From Photobacterium lutimaris (GTDB lineage Bacteria > Pseudomonadota > Gammaproteobacteria > Enterobacterales > Vibrionaceae), in assembly GCF_003025555.1 (NCBI RefSeq), contig NZ_PYMH01000004.1:248001-312000 (forward strand): a stretch of DNA of 64,000 nucleotides, written 5' to 3'. Each line of letters opens with the position of its first letter. Positions within the stretch are counted from its first letter, which is position 1. The position numbers and the translations under genes are program-made. This document shows, in pieces, positions 26,261-35,710 of the stretch. A model generated the notes under the pieces. That model searched no databases. It was not told the origin of the DNA and worked only from the letters and a program-made list of their open reading frames with translations.

Positions 26261-26381
26261 CCAAACAAGCAACCGATGGTATACCCAAGCACCTAAAAGT
26301 GGCTTGGGTTGTCATTGGCAGACAACACTTATCGATGATAAGCGTTTAATCAGAAATTTTCTGAGCACGAAGGAAGAGAGA

Positions 26382-26573
26382 ATGAGTGGAACCAATCGAG
26401 CCGATATTCACCCTGGGTTAGCAGTAAAAATTGTTCTTAAAAAAGATCAGCGTAGCGGAACATTAACCTCTGGTATTGTAAAAGATCTTTTAACTAAATC
26501 GCCAAATCACCCTCACGGAATTAAAGTGCGTTTAGAAAGTGGTGATGTTGGCCGGGTGAAAGTGATCGGCTAA
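26382..26573 (+). CDS. YwbE family small protein
   Basis: A 63-residue protein covering the full family core: RADIHPGLAVKIVLKKDQRS, GTLTSGIVKDLLTKS and HPHGIKVRLESG. The fold is probably a small beta barrel; function is unknown, with nucleic-acid binding a guess. ATG 26382 with GGAAGAGAG upstream is preferred over a 26-codon N-terminal extension that matches nothing in the family. An imperfect hairpin (CGGGC/GCCCG) lies just downstream near 26590-26610. Confidence 0.8.
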   Translation: MSGTNRADIHPGLAVKIVLKKDQRSGTLTSGIVKDLLTKSPNHPHGIKVRLESGDVGRVKVIG

Positions 26574-26709
26574 TTACAGTCAATAAAAACGGGCTACCGA
26601 TGTTGCCCGCTTTGCCATTCATAACCGCCGTAATACAGCCTGAGCCATTTTGATAAAACGAGATAGGTGAAGCCATTGAATGAATATATCAGCATCTGGT
26701 GAAGGCTCA

Positions 26710-27624
26710 CTATCGGGCGTTAACAAGCGCCATAAGTTTCAGTTTCTCCACTAAGAAATCAAGAAACACTCGAATATGGGGCTTGGGGTACTGAGTGCTT
26801 TTATATATAGCAAAAATCTCACCACTTCCTTGCTCACTGTGTGTCGCAGTCCAATGAGGTAACAATTTAACTAACTGTTGATTCTCGAGGTAGGGATTCA
26901 ACATCCAATCTGATAACAAGAGCACGCCACTTCCTTGCAATGCTGCATATAGCAAAGGGGAGCCGCCTTTCGAGATCAAATTTCCCGTTACCGATACCTT
27001 TTTATTCACTTGCTTCTTGCTGAAATACCAATAGTTTCTTTGGCGTTCATGGCTGATTAGCAAACAATTGTGATGTTGCAAATCTTCTGGTTTTTTAATG
27101 GGGCTATGCTGTTGTATGTAGGACGGAGTGGCAACCAGTGACGTGTAATTGGTGAGCAAGTGACGCGCTTTAAGTCGGCTGTCTTGCGGTGTGCCAATAC
27201 GGATAGCAATGTCAATGTTTTCACTATTTAAATCAACCACATTGTTGTCCAGCTCTAGCTCAATTTGTATCTTGGGATATAGTTCAAGAAACGCCGGAAT
27301 TAATGATGTGAGGTACAAATTACCAAAGCTTTCGAAAACAGAAATACGCAAAACACCTTCAGGAATACCATGATTCCCTCGCATTTCAGCTAACAATTTA
27401 TTGGTATCTTGCAAGATCTTGGCGGACTCTTGGTGAAAATATTGACCTTCTTCAGTCAGGATCAGCTGCCGAGTACTGCGTTTAAAAAGCGTCGTTTTGA
27501 GTCTGTTTTCAAGGCTATCCACATTTCTCGCCACGGAAGAGGGAGCCATATTGAGTGCTTTGCCCGCTTGAGAGAAACTTCCGGATTCCACCACTTGCTC
27601 AAATACTTTAATTAACTCTAACAT
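26710..27624 (-). CDS. LysR-family transcriptional regulator (1)
   Basis: A 304-residue LTTR. The N-terminal winged HTH includes GSFSQAGKALNMAPSSVARNV and LEnRLKTTLFKRSTRQL. The C-terminal effector domain starts near residue 92 (LRISVFESFGNLYL). It is divergent from the AhpD-like gene with a 126-base gap, the classical arrangement for an LTTR and its target. The ligand is unknown. A slightly weak linker after the HTH does not suggest truncation. Confidence 0.88.
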   Translation of the reverse strand: MLELIKVFEQVVESGSFSQAGKALNMAPSSVARNVDSLENRLKTTLFKRSTRQLILTEEGQYFHQESAKILQDTNKLLAEMRGNHGIPEGVLRISVFESFGNLYLTSLIPAFLELYPKIQIELELDNNVVDLNSENIDIAIRIGTPQDSRLKARHLLTNYTSLVATPSYIQQHSPIKKPEDLQHHNCLLISHERQRNYWYFSKKQVNKKVSVTGNLISKGGSPLLYAALQGSGVLLLSDWMLNPYLENQQLVKLLPHWTATHSEQGSGEIFAIYKSTQYPKPHIRVFLDFLVEKLKLMALVNAR

Positions 27625-27750
27625 GCTCTACCTTTGCACTATATGCAAAACTGATTCAGGTTTGTCATATATTCTGCTCCTCAATCGAATGATGCACAAT
27701 GCCCCCATCGCAATAAGGCGGTGTTCATTAATTAGATTGAGGATACAAAA

Positions 27751-28188
27751 ATGGCAAAACGTATAGATATTGCTCAAGTCCAACCGGCAGCTTTAACTGC
27801 AATGCTATCTATTGAGGGCTACCTATCTAAAGTTGAATTGTCTGGCGAGTTAAAAGAAATCATGAAGATACGAGCATCTATAGTCAATAAGTGTGCTTAC
27901 TGTATCCAAATGCATACTGCCGAAGCATTGAAGATTGGTATCGATCAGCAAAAACTGTTTGCTCTCTCTGCATGGGAAGAGTCTCCGTTGTTTGATCAGA
28001 CTGAAAGAGCACTGCTAAAACTAACGGACGAAATGACGCTGATCGCAAATGCTGGAGTCTCTGACATGACTTATCAGCAATGCCTTGAGTTACTCGGAGA
28101 AGAGTTGCTTGCACAAGCGATGATGCAGGTGATTATGATTAATGCGTGGAATCGATTTGCGCTTGCAACTAAAATGACTCATGAATAA
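27751..28188 (+). CDS. AhpD-like carboxymuconolactone decarboxylase family protein
   Basis: A 145-residue alkylhydroperoxidase-like protein. The core is IRASIVNKCAYCIQMHTAEAL (Cys48, Cys51 and a downstream His54), the CxxCxxxH redox/proton-relay motif of AhpD. The family has peroxidase-linked thiol-disulfide activity. TTGAGGA precedes the ATG. Its promoter region is shared with the divergent LysR gene, its probable regulator. A short imperfect repeat (AGTTAG...CTAACT, 28190-28224) follows and may act as a convergent terminator. Confidence 0.85.
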   Translation: MAKRIDIAQVQPAALTAMLSIEGYLSKVELSGELKEIMKIRASIVNKCAYCIQMHTAEALKIGIDQQKLFALSAWEESPLFDQTERALLKLTDEMTLIANAGVSDMTYQQCLELLGEELLAQAMMQVIMINAWNRFALATKMTHE

Positions 28189-28218
28189 AAGTTAGGCTTA
28201 GAAAGAATCAATCTTTCG

Positions 28219-28776
28219 CTAACTCCCTTCTCTCGGTGTAAAACAACACACATGCTGGTCCGCATCCAACATCACTTTGCAGGAGGAAACCAGTTGTTGC
28301 CTGAGTTTTCCACGAGCACGTAATAGGCGGGATTTTACGGCGGGGAGGGTCAAGCCGTTTTGGTTTGCGTACTCTTGTTGTGGCATCTTTTGGATGTCAC
28401 AAGCTCTCAATACGTGGCTATCTTGCTCTGGCAGCTCTGATAAGACGCGGGTGAGGCATTGGGTGAGGGTGTCGATAACTGCCTCGGAATCGTTTTCCTG
28501 CTCGATATCTTGCTCTAACTGGACTGGATGCCTTTTTCGGCTGTGGTCGATAAGCAGATTGTTTGCGACACGGTATAGCCAAGCGCGGGGATTTTCAATG
28601 TAGCAAAACGCATGATCTTTGATCATTGCCCGGATAAACACTTCCTGAAGCAGATCTTCTGCCAAGGGTTCATCCTTCGCTTTGGCTTTTAGCCAGTGAC
28701 CAAGAGCCTGGGCATGTTCCGACCAGGCTGACATCAAGCAAGGTCGAGCTGTGTGAGTACTTGTGTTTATCGTCAT
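28219..28776 (-). CDS. ECF-like sigma-70 factor (SigZ-like)
   Basis: A 185-residue sigma factor. Region 2 includes LAEDLLQEVFIRAM and NPRAWLYRVANNLLIDHSRK; region 4 includes ELPEQDSHVLRACDIQKMPQQEYANQNGL with LPAVKSRLLRARGKL. The Cys-containing tail (CKVML...VCC) resembles SigZ-type factors, and the cysteines could make it redox- or metal-responsive. No anti-sigma gene is adjacent. It follows an MBL-fold gene by 65 bases and may be cotranscribed with it. Confidence 0.8.
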   Translation of the reverse strand: MTINTSTHTARPCLMSAWSEHAQALGHWLKAKAKDEPLAEDLLQEVFIRAMIKDHAFCYIENPRAWLYRVANNLLIDHSRKRHPVQLEQDIEQENDSEAVIDTLTQCLTRVLSELPEQDSHVLRACDIQKMPQQEYANQNGLTLPAVKSRLLRARGKLRQQLVSSCKVMLDADQHVCCFTPREGS

Positions 28777-28841
28777 CGTTTTTCCGGTGGTGCACGTTGG
28801 CTTAACGAGTGTATCTTAATCTTATCGGTATTGCCGGTAAC

Positions 28842-29591
28842 TCATGTTGCAGAAAATGCACGCTTGAACTTGGTTTTTACCGAGCGCCAATGTGTGGTTG
28901 GTGTCGTGGGCGATTTATCAAGCAGATACTGGTAATCTTCCGGTGTTGGGACGATTTCGCCACCGTGAGCAAGCAATAAGCTTTTGGGTGATAACGCGAT
29001 GATCTTATTGATTGATTGCCGATATCGCTTGGGGTAAAAGACGGGGAAGGGGGGAATATAGCGTCCTTTCACTCGTACCATCAAATCTGCGATATAAACT
29101 TGACCAGAGTTTGGGTGGTAGAGCGATAAGTCACGGTCAGTATGCCCTTGTGTTGATAAGGCATGCCATTCGGGAAAGCCGGGTAAACGTTCTTGGTCAT
29201 CCAACAAGTAATCGGGTTTTAACTTTGCGTCATACCATAAATTCTGGCGTGTTTTTTTCATTCTTCTAGCAACCCAATTGGCGAGCAGCAAATCCGTCCA
29301 GTGCATGAGCGCGCCATCAAGGCCCTGATACCATTGCCCTTTTACATTGGCTGCAGCGATGTAGCACCCTGTCAGTTTACGTAGTCGATGGGCGGCACCG
29401 GCATGATCAGGGTGCATGTGGGTGACGACGACCAGCTTGAGATCTTTCACTGGTCGATTAAGCTTGTCTGAAATGAAATTGAGCAGGATAGGGATGTCAG
29501 CGCGGCAGCAACCATCAAGTAACAGCAGGCCATAGCGGTATTCGACCAGATATATCGATTGGATGTAGCCATCTATTTGGTGCAGTTTCAT
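28842..29591 (-). CDS. MBL-fold metallo-hydrolase
   Basis: A 249-residue protein with THMHPDHAG (HxHxDH motif at about residues 58-63), GHTDRD near 150 and a C-terminal HGG, all features of a metallo-beta-lactamase-fold hydrolase with a dinuclear zinc site. The substrate is not identifiable. It lacks a signal peptide and is presumably cytosolic. AGGGATATC precedes the ATG. It is upstream of the sigma factor on the same strand. Confidence 0.85.
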   Translation of the reverse strand: MKLHQIDGYIQSIYLVEYRYGLLLLDGCCRADIPILLNFISDKLNRPVKDLKLVVVTHMHPDHAGAAHRLRKLTGCYIAAANVKGQWYQGLDGALMHWTDLLLANWVARRMKKTRQNLWYDAKLKPDYLLDDQERLPGFPEWHALSTQGHTDRDLSLYHPNSGQVYIADLMVRVKGRYIPPFPVFYPKRYRQSINKIIALSPKSLLLAHGGEIVPTPEDYQYLLDKSPTTPTTHWRSVKTKFKRAFSAT

Positions 29592-29753
29592 CTTGATATC
29601 CCTATATGGATGAAAAGCGAGACTATCTTTCTGTTATCAAATCATTATTTAACAACTCATCAGACCAATCAAGCAGGAAATGACTTACCCTGCTCATAGG
29701 GCTGAAGCAAGGGGGGGGGAGGGCATCATGCGAAAAGGATATACCGTGTAGAA

Positions 29754-29806
29754 GAAAAAGGCCCAGCAGGCCTGTTATGAGTGGTCGAGCAATTAACCTG
29801 CTGGGC
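29754..29806 (-). terminator. Terminator of the RND efflux operon
   Basis: GCCCAGCAGG (29761-29770) and CCTGCTGGGC (29797-29806) form a perfect 10-bp stem, followed on the minus strand by CTTTTTCTTC. A run of nine G lies nearby at 29711-29719. Confidence 0.88.
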
Positions 29807-29811
29807 AAAAA

Positions 29812-31266
29812 TTACATTTCCCAATCACCTCCAAGCGCTTTATTCAAGCCAACGACCATATTCGCGGTTTGCAGGCGAGCGGCGACTTCTCGGTCACGCA
29901 TCGCATGCTGTTGCCGCTGGGCGTCAAGTACGGTGAGGTAATCTATCAAGCCTGCTCTATAGAGCGAGATAGCTTTACCAACCGCAGTGTCTGTTTCCGA
30001 TTTTGCCTCGGAAATAAGGGCTTGATACTGCTGGCTGTTACCATAGCCATTGAGTAAAGTTTCCACTTCTCCAATAGCACTGTTCACTGCATGTTGGTAT
30101 GACAGAGCGCTGGCTTCAAAGCGTGATTCCTGAAGCTTGATCATGGCGTCGGTACGGCCGCCGTCGAAGATGTTCCAACTGACGCCAATACTGGCTAACC
30201 ATGTTGATGAGTTACTGTTGAACAAGTCATCAAAATCGTTCGCCAATACACCCGGCGAACCCGTTAGGTAAAATTTCGGATATTGATTGGCGACGGCAGC
30301 GGCTAATTCAGCGTTCTGGGCCGCCATTTCCCGCTCTGCGATTTGCAGATCAGGTCTTCTTTGCAGAAGATCTGAGGGGAGACCCGTAGGTATCACCCCG
30401 TTAAACGCAGGTAATGGTGAGATCGCATTGAGTCTGCTCTGCATTGCACTTGGTGACTCGCCCAGTAGGATCGCCAAGCGCTGTTGGTGGGCATTTTCAG
30501 CCGTTTCCAATTGGGGGATCACCGCTTTTGTCGCGGCAAGCATGGCCTTTGCCCTTGCAACATCCAGTTGTGACCCATACCCGCTGCGATGGACTTTTTC
30601 GACCAATTCCAGTGTCTGTTGCTGATCGTTAACCAGATCGAGTGCGATTGCTTTGCGTTCTTGCGCTCCCCGGTATTGGAGGTAGTTGTGGATCACATCA
30701 CTGGTGATCAAGGTTGTTAGTCCCTGTCGCATGATTTCTGCTTGCTCGGCACGAATAGAGGCTGCCTTGGCCTGGTTGTCGATTCGGCCAAATAAATCCA
30801 GCTCCCAAGCTATGGTCATTCCAGCATGAAAGGCACTCTGATCACTGTCGATAAGTGCAGTGCCCAATGGGTTATTGGATGAGACTGCAGCACCAAGCAA
30901 AGGGTCATTGTCACTGATGCCATACGAGGTGTAGCCTGCTCCCAAGTTAACGGTTGGTACTTTGAAAGACTCGACAATCCGGTTGAAAGCTTGTGCCGAT
31001 TTAATCCGCTCAGAAGCCACTTTCAGAGGAATACTCTGATTTTGGGCGTCCTCAATCAATTGGTTTAGCATCGGGTCATCAAACTGAGACCACCAATGAG
31101 CATTAGTTAGTTGACCTTCTAGGTTATGCCCTGAATGAACCCCCTCAACCGATTGATTCAAGAAGGTTTCCGTTAGCGCATTACTCGGCTGCTTGTAGTC
31201 AGGTGCAGACGCACAGCCGGTTAATATCAGGGCGACGGCTAATGCAGATAGTTTAGGCATTTTCAT
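29812..31266 (-). CDS. RND efflux outer-membrane lipoprotein (NodT/OprM family)
   Basis: A 484-residue TolC-type factor. The lipobox ALILTGC puts the lipidated Cys near residue 18, followed by the CASAPDYKQP family signature. Two OEP repeats follow, with YQHAVNSAIGEVETLL and YRAGLIDYLTVLDAQRQ. It forms the outer-membrane channel of the MFP-RND pump encoded just upstream. ATG 31266 follows AAGGAG by 8 bases and overlaps the end of the pump gene by 14 bases, so translation is coupled. Confidence 0.9.
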   Translation of the reverse strand: MKMPKLSALAVALILTGCASAPDYKQPSNALTETFLNQSVEGVHSGHNLEGQLTNAHWWSQFDDPMLNQLIEDAQNQSIPLKVASERIKSAQAFNRIVESFKVPTVNLGAGYTSYGISDNDPLLGAAVSSNNPLGTALIDSDQSAFHAGMTIAWELDLFGRIDNQAKAASIRAEQAEIMRQGLTTLITSDVIHNYLQYRGAQERKAIALDLVNDQQQTLELVEKVHRSGYGSQLDVARAKAMLAATKAVIPQLETAENAHQQRLAILLGESPSAMQSRLNAISPLPAFNGVIPTGLPSDLLQRRPDLQIAEREMAAQNAELAAAVANQYPKFYLTGSPGVLANDFDDLFNSNSSTWLASIGVSWNIFDGGRTDAMIKLQESRFEASALSYQHAVNSAIGEVETLLNGYGNSQQYQALISEAKSETDTAVGKAISLYRAGLIDYLTVLDAQRQQHAMRDREVAARLQTANMVVGLNKALGGDWEM

Positions 31267-34200
31267 TAGGCAGCTCCTTGGTAACCGTGGCATCGTTGGC
31301 GTGTTGTTTTAAATCGGCTCGATAAAATAGGCGATATAGCGCTGGCATCACAAACAGAGACAACACGGTTGCTGCCGCCAAACCACCGATAATAGTTGCT
31401 GCCATTTGGTCGAACAACCGATCTGACATCAGAGGGATCATGCCAAGGGCAGTTGTTAGTGCGCCCATGGAAATAGCCATGGTGCGGTTTAACGTCGCCT
31501 CCTCAATCGCTTCTTCCAAGCCTTTGCCATTTTTTCTTTCCAGCTCGATTTGATCCATCAGGACGATACCGTTTTTAATGATCATCCCCGATAGGGCTAT
31601 CGCACCTATCAACGCCATAAAGCCGAAGGGCTTGTCAGCCATTACCAAGAACCAGCTTGCACCTGTCGCAGCAAGTGGCACCGTGGTCAGAATGATGATG
31701 GGTTGCTTAAAGCCGTTGAACAGCGCAACGAGGATGATCACCATGATAAGTAGGGCTTTGGGTAACTGTTTTAAGGTATCGGTAATCGCTCGCTCTTCAT
31801 CGTAATATTCACCGCCCCACTCAAAGTGGTAGCCATACGGCAGTTCGATAGCCTCAATCTCAGCCGCCAGTTGTTTACGTACACCCGAGGTTGTCATCCC
31901 GTCAACAGCGGCCTGTACGGTGATCGCCGGAACACGGTTTCGACGCCAAATCATGCTTTCTTCATCCTTGAGTTCGAAGGTGTCGACCACTTGTCCTAGC
32001 GGGACAGAATGCATGCCCATCAGCGAGCGTACCGGCAGTGTTTCTAGCGAGTTGATGTCAGCATCTGCGCTACGTATCTTGATCGGGATCAGTTCATCAC
32101 CCTGGTGTAGCTGAGCTAACGTTACCCCCTCAGTAGCACGCTGGATAGCCAGGGCAACATCAGTGCGATTGATCCCTGCACGACGTGCTTGCTCTTGATT
32201 AAGTTGCGGCACAATCACTTTGCTTTTTTGACGCCAATCGTCACGTACATACTTGGTATTCGGGTGGGCCTGCATAATGGCTTGGGCTTGTTGTGAAAGA
32301 GCATGCAGTACGTCAGGATCAGGACCGATAAACCTAGCTTCTATGCTGAATTTGTCCTTGGTGGCAAGTTTGAGTGCTCGGAAGCGAGGTTCAGCATGCG
32401 GAAACTGCTGGTTCAACCATTGATCGCCACGGCGTTCTAGCGTCGCAATGCTGTCATAATCATGGGTATTGATCAGGATTTGGCCATAGCTCGAATCGTA
32501 CGGCTCTGGCTCGACAGTGACAGAGAATCTTGGCGCACTGGCACCGACAAAGGTGGTAAAGTCTTTCACTTCTGGTTGATCGCGTAGCCAATCTTCAATT
32601 CGCTCCATATCTGCAGATGTCTGTTCGATCTGTGCGCCGTTAGGCAGCCAGTAATCGAGGAACACGATAGGGCGGTCAGAGGTCGGCATGAAATTGACCG
32701 CGATATGGGGCACAACAAAGGCAGTGATACCGAGTAGTGGCACCAATAGGCTTAGCCCTTTAAGTGGGTGGCGCACCGTGTAGTGAACCGCTTTTCGGTA
32801 CAGCGAAGGCTTAGTATTTTGCTGCAGCTCTTTATCTTGCTGGGCTAGCCCTTCTTTCGGTTTGATCCACGCCCAGCACATCAAGGGGGTTATCGTCATT
32901 GCGATGAGCCAAGATAGCAACAGCGATGCACACATAACCCAGAATACCGAACTGGCAAACTCAGCCGAGTCGGTTGTGGAAAACATCACGGGACTTGCGC
33001 CCATCACTGCGATAAATGTGGCGGCAAGTAACGGAACGGCGGTTTCCTGGACGGTTTGTTTGGCCGCTTTAAGGCGATCCATGCCTTTGTTCATCTTGGC
33101 GATGATCATGTCGGTCACGACAATAGCATTATCAACTAGCATACCCAGTGCAAGAATAAAGGTACCTAACGAAACCCGTTGAAGATCGATGGCGTCTATT
33201 TTCATGTAGATCAGGGTCAGCAGGATAGTCAGCATTAAACTGCTGCCAACGATGACGGCACTTTTCAGTCCCATAAACAGCCATAAGATTGCCACCACGA
33301 TCAGTACACTTTCGATAAGGTTGGATACGAAGTTATTGATCGATTTCTGTACTTCTTCCGGTTGGAAGGCGACGGTGTTTATCTCAATGCCGATTGGCAG
33401 GGTTTGCTGGAATTCATCGATAACCTGATTGAGCTGATCACCGAGTGATACCACATTAATGCCGGAGTTCGGGCTGACTGCCAGTGTGATGGCATCAATG
33501 CCATTAAAGCGGCTTTCTGATAACGCCGGAGTTTGGTAGCCCATTGAAACAGTTGCAATATCACCAAGGCGGATCAAACCGGTTCCCAAATCGCCTAAAC
33601 CGCCTTTGAGCATCAAGTTTCTAATATCATCCAGATTGGTAAATTCACTGCCTTGGTCAATACGAATACGCTCGATCCCGGCTTTGAATTTGCCGGCATC
33701 GTAAATCATGTTCTGGCTAGCAAGTTGGTTGATCACTTGCGCGGAAGAGAGACCATAATCGGCCAGGCGCTCATCAGGTAAGTCGATATTCACCACTTGG
33801 TTACGGACACCGTGCAGCTCAATCTTCTTAATGCCATCAACCGCTTTCAGGCGACGTTGAAGCTCTTTTGCATACAGACGAAGCTCACTGGGCTCGACTC
33901 CCTCGCCGGTTATCGCAAACAGCATGCCGTAAACTTCGGAGAACTCATCTTGCACGATACTGATTTGGGCTGTGGGCGGTAAGCTGAGTTTTACATCATT
34001 CACCTTACGGCGAAGTAAGTCCCATTGCTGCGGGAGATCTTTGGAGTTGGTTGCCTCCTGAAGATCAACAAAAATCATCGAGCTTCCTGGGCGGGACAAG
34101 GAGCGAAGCTTCCAAAGGCTTTCCATTTCTTGAAGCTTGGTTTCGACCTTATCTGTGACTTGTTGTTCAACCTCCTGCGCGGATGCACCGGGATAAAGAG

Positions 34201-34345
34201 TGACAACAACGGCGCTTTTGACCGTGAATGTAGGGTCTTCAAGCTTACCCAGCTTGAAATAGGAAGTGATACCGGCAATGACACACAACACACTAAAGAA
34301 TACGATAAATGTGCGTTGTCGAATTGCAAATTCTGCAAGGTTCAT
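31253..34345 (-). CDS. RND-family efflux pump (AcrB-like inner-membrane permease)
   Basis: About 1030 residues with twelve predicted transmembrane helices and two large periplasmic loops. Typical RND segments are present: TYKLGKLEDPTF-like start, LGMLVDNAIVVTDMI (TM4 with the proton-relay Asp), GASPVMFSTTDSAEF, and IIKNGIVLMDQIE. It exports drugs or small molecules using proton motive force with the adjacent adaptor and OMF. The start is ATG 34345 or 34348; AGGTG is best spaced from 34345. It overlaps the OMF gene. Confidence 0.92.
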   Translation of the reverse strand: MNLAEFAIRQRTFIVFFSVLCVIAGITSYFKLGKLEDPTFTVKSAVVVTLYPGASAQEVEQQVTDKVETKLQEMESLWKLRSLSRPGSSMIFVDLQEATNSKDLPQQWDLLRRKVNDVKLSLPPTAQISIVQDEFSEVYGMLFAITGEGVEPSELRLYAKELQRRLKAVDGIKKIELHGVRNQVVNIDLPDERLADYGLSSAQVINQLASQNMIYDAGKFKAGIERIRIDQGSEFTNLDDIRNLMLKGGLGDLGTGLIRLGDIATVSMGYQTPALSESRFNGIDAITLAVSPNSGINVVSLGDQLNQVIDEFQQTLPIGIEINTVAFQPEEVQKSINNFVSNLIESVLIVVAILWLFMGLKSAVIVGSSLMLTILLTLIYMKIDAIDLQRVSLGTFILALGMLVDNAIVVTDMIIAKMNKGMDRLKAAKQTVQETAVPLLAATFIAVMGASPVMFSTTDSAEFASSVFWVMCASLLLSWLIAMTITPLMCWAWIKPKEGLAQQDKELQQNTKPSLYRKAVHYTVRHPLKGLSLLVPLLGITAFVVPHIAVNFMPTSDRPIVFLDYWLPNGAQIEQTSADMERIEDWLRDQPEVKDFTTFVGASAPRFSVTVEPEPYDSSYGQILINTHDYDSIATLERRGDQWLNQQFPHAEPRFRALKLATKDKFSIEARFIGPDPDVLHALSQQAQAIMQAHPNTKYVRDDWRQKSKVIVPQLNQEQARRAGINRTDVALAIQRATEGVTLAQLHQGDELIPIKIRSADADINSLETLPVRSLMGMHSVPLGQVVDTFELKDEESMIWRRNRVPAITVQAAVDGMTTSGVRKQLAAEIEAIELPYGYHFEWGGEYYDEERAITDTLKQLPKALLIMVIILVALFNGFKQPIIILTTVPLAATGASWFLVMADKPFGFMALIGAIALSGMIIKNGIVLMDQIELERKNGKGLEEAIEEATLNRTMAISMGALTTALGMIPLMSDRLFDQMAATIIGGLAAATVLSLFVMPALYRLFYRADLKQHANDATVTKELPNENA

Positions 34346-34354
34346 CATTGTCAC

Positions 34355-35533
34355 CTATCGCGTTTCGTGCTTTGACAGCATGGATTTTGACTGGCCTGGC
34401 GTTGAAGCGAGCAGTACATCTTGGTGGATGTGCTGCGGGGTGACGAGTGTTGTCGTAAGCAGCTTACCGACAGGTTGATCCGGTCGAAGGTAATGTACGC
34501 CAGCGGTAATAATTTTGTCACCGGCTCCAAGATCGCCGGTCACGCAGGCTTGGTCTGTTTGGAGGGATTCAATATTCACCGCTTTCGGGAATGTTCTTCC
34601 GTCCTCGATAGTAAATACAGTATGCGTTGCACCGATTTGAATAATGGCTGAGTAAGGGATGCAATACTGGCCTTCACCTTGTTCAAACGCGACATTTAAC
34701 TGGATGGCTTTCCCTGGCAGAGCATCAGTTATCATCGTTAATGCACTTTGATCCAGCTGATAGGTGATCTGATAGGTTTGCTTAATCGGATCGGGCAGGG
34801 TGTTAACCTCTTTTAGCGTGGCTGGGATAATGTCGGTATTGCCATACCATGAAACAGTACCAGAAGGTTGCTCTCTGAATTGGTTGATCAGGCTTTCCGG
34901 TATATCAACAACGGCTTGTAGATGACTTGGCTGGTGGAGGGTCAATACCGGTAACCCCGGTGCTGCCTGCTCAAATTGTTCACTGAAACGCTTACCGACA
35001 ACGCCATCAAACGGGGCGGTTAATTGGGTATAGGCGAGCGCATCGTTGGCTTTCTGGAGGTTTTGCTCTACCACCTTGACCATCGCTTGGCTTCGCTTGT
35101 AACCAGATACAGCCCGGTCAAGATTGACGGCTGCGATGGCATTGTCGTTGGTCGCTTGTTTTACCCGTTTTAGTTCAATATCGGCGAGGGTGTTGGCTGC
35201 TTTTGCTTCATCTAACCGAGCTTCCAGTTCGAGTACTGCAACTTGGTAATCGTGAGGATCAAGCCTGGCGATAACTTGACCTTGTTTTACTTGCTCTCCG
35301 GTTTTTACCATTACCTCTGTAATAGTGCCCGGCACCTTAAAGGCTAGGTTAGCGGTATCAATTGCTTCTAATACCCCTGAAAACTGTCGGGTATTGAATT
35401 GATGTTGGCTACCGAGTTCTATGACCTGTACCGGGCGCGGCGGCTTATCATTTGCATAGGTTGTCGTGTCACTACAGCCGTTCAGCATAAGCATGGCAAC
35501 TGGTGCCAACACAAGGGGAGTTATTTTTTTCAT
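34355..35533 (-). CDS. RND membrane-fusion lipoprotein (HlyD/AcrA family)
   Basis: A 392-residue adaptor. The lipobox VAMLMLNGC sets a lipidated Cys near residue 20. The lipoyl/barrel-sandwich halves AFKVPGTITEVMVKTGEQVK and YTQLTAPFDGVVGKRF bracket a coiled coil (about 95-160). The C-terminal beta-barrel and membrane-proximal domains follow. It bridges the inner-membrane pump and outer-membrane factor in the periplasm. ATG 35533 is chosen because the four extra upstream codons begin with GTG and contain the Shine-Dalgarno sequence. First gene of the three-gene efflux operon. Confidence 0.9.
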   Translation of the reverse strand: MKKITPLVLAPVAMLMLNGCSDTTTYANDKPPRPVQVIELGSQHQFNTRQFSGVLEAIDTANLAFKVPGTITEVMVKTGEQVKQGQVIARLDPHDYQVAVLELEARLDEAKAANTLADIELKRVKQATNDNAIAAVNLDRAVSGYKRSQAMVKVVEQNLQKANDALAYTQLTAPFDGVVGKRFSEQFEQAAPGLPVLTLHQPSHLQAVVDIPESLINQFREQPSGTVSWYGNTDIIPATLKEVNTLPDPIKQTYQITYQLDQSALTMITDALPGKAIQLNVAFEQGEGQYCIPYSAIIQIGATHTVFTIEDGRTFPKAVNIESLQTDQACVTGDLGAGDKIITAGVHYLRPDQPVGKLLTTTLVTPQHIHQDVLLASTPGQSKSMLSKHETR

Positions 35534-35710
35534 ATTCCAATCCACTCAAAAATAGCTGTTTTGTTTAAAGCGGTGCTATTTTAAGTTTTAAGTGGGGAGG
35601 AATAATCAGGCTATGCTGTGAAACACTGTCATAAAATACGTGACAATATAGACTGTTACGCCCTTGCTAATTTGAATTGTCACGGAATTTTTATACAAAA
35701 AGTGCGACAA

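Noticed and set aside
29623..29808. 61-codon minus-strand frame upstream of the MBL gene side
   Set aside because: It spans the efflux-operon terminator hairpin and a run of nine G; no convincing Shine-Dalgarno sequence or motif.
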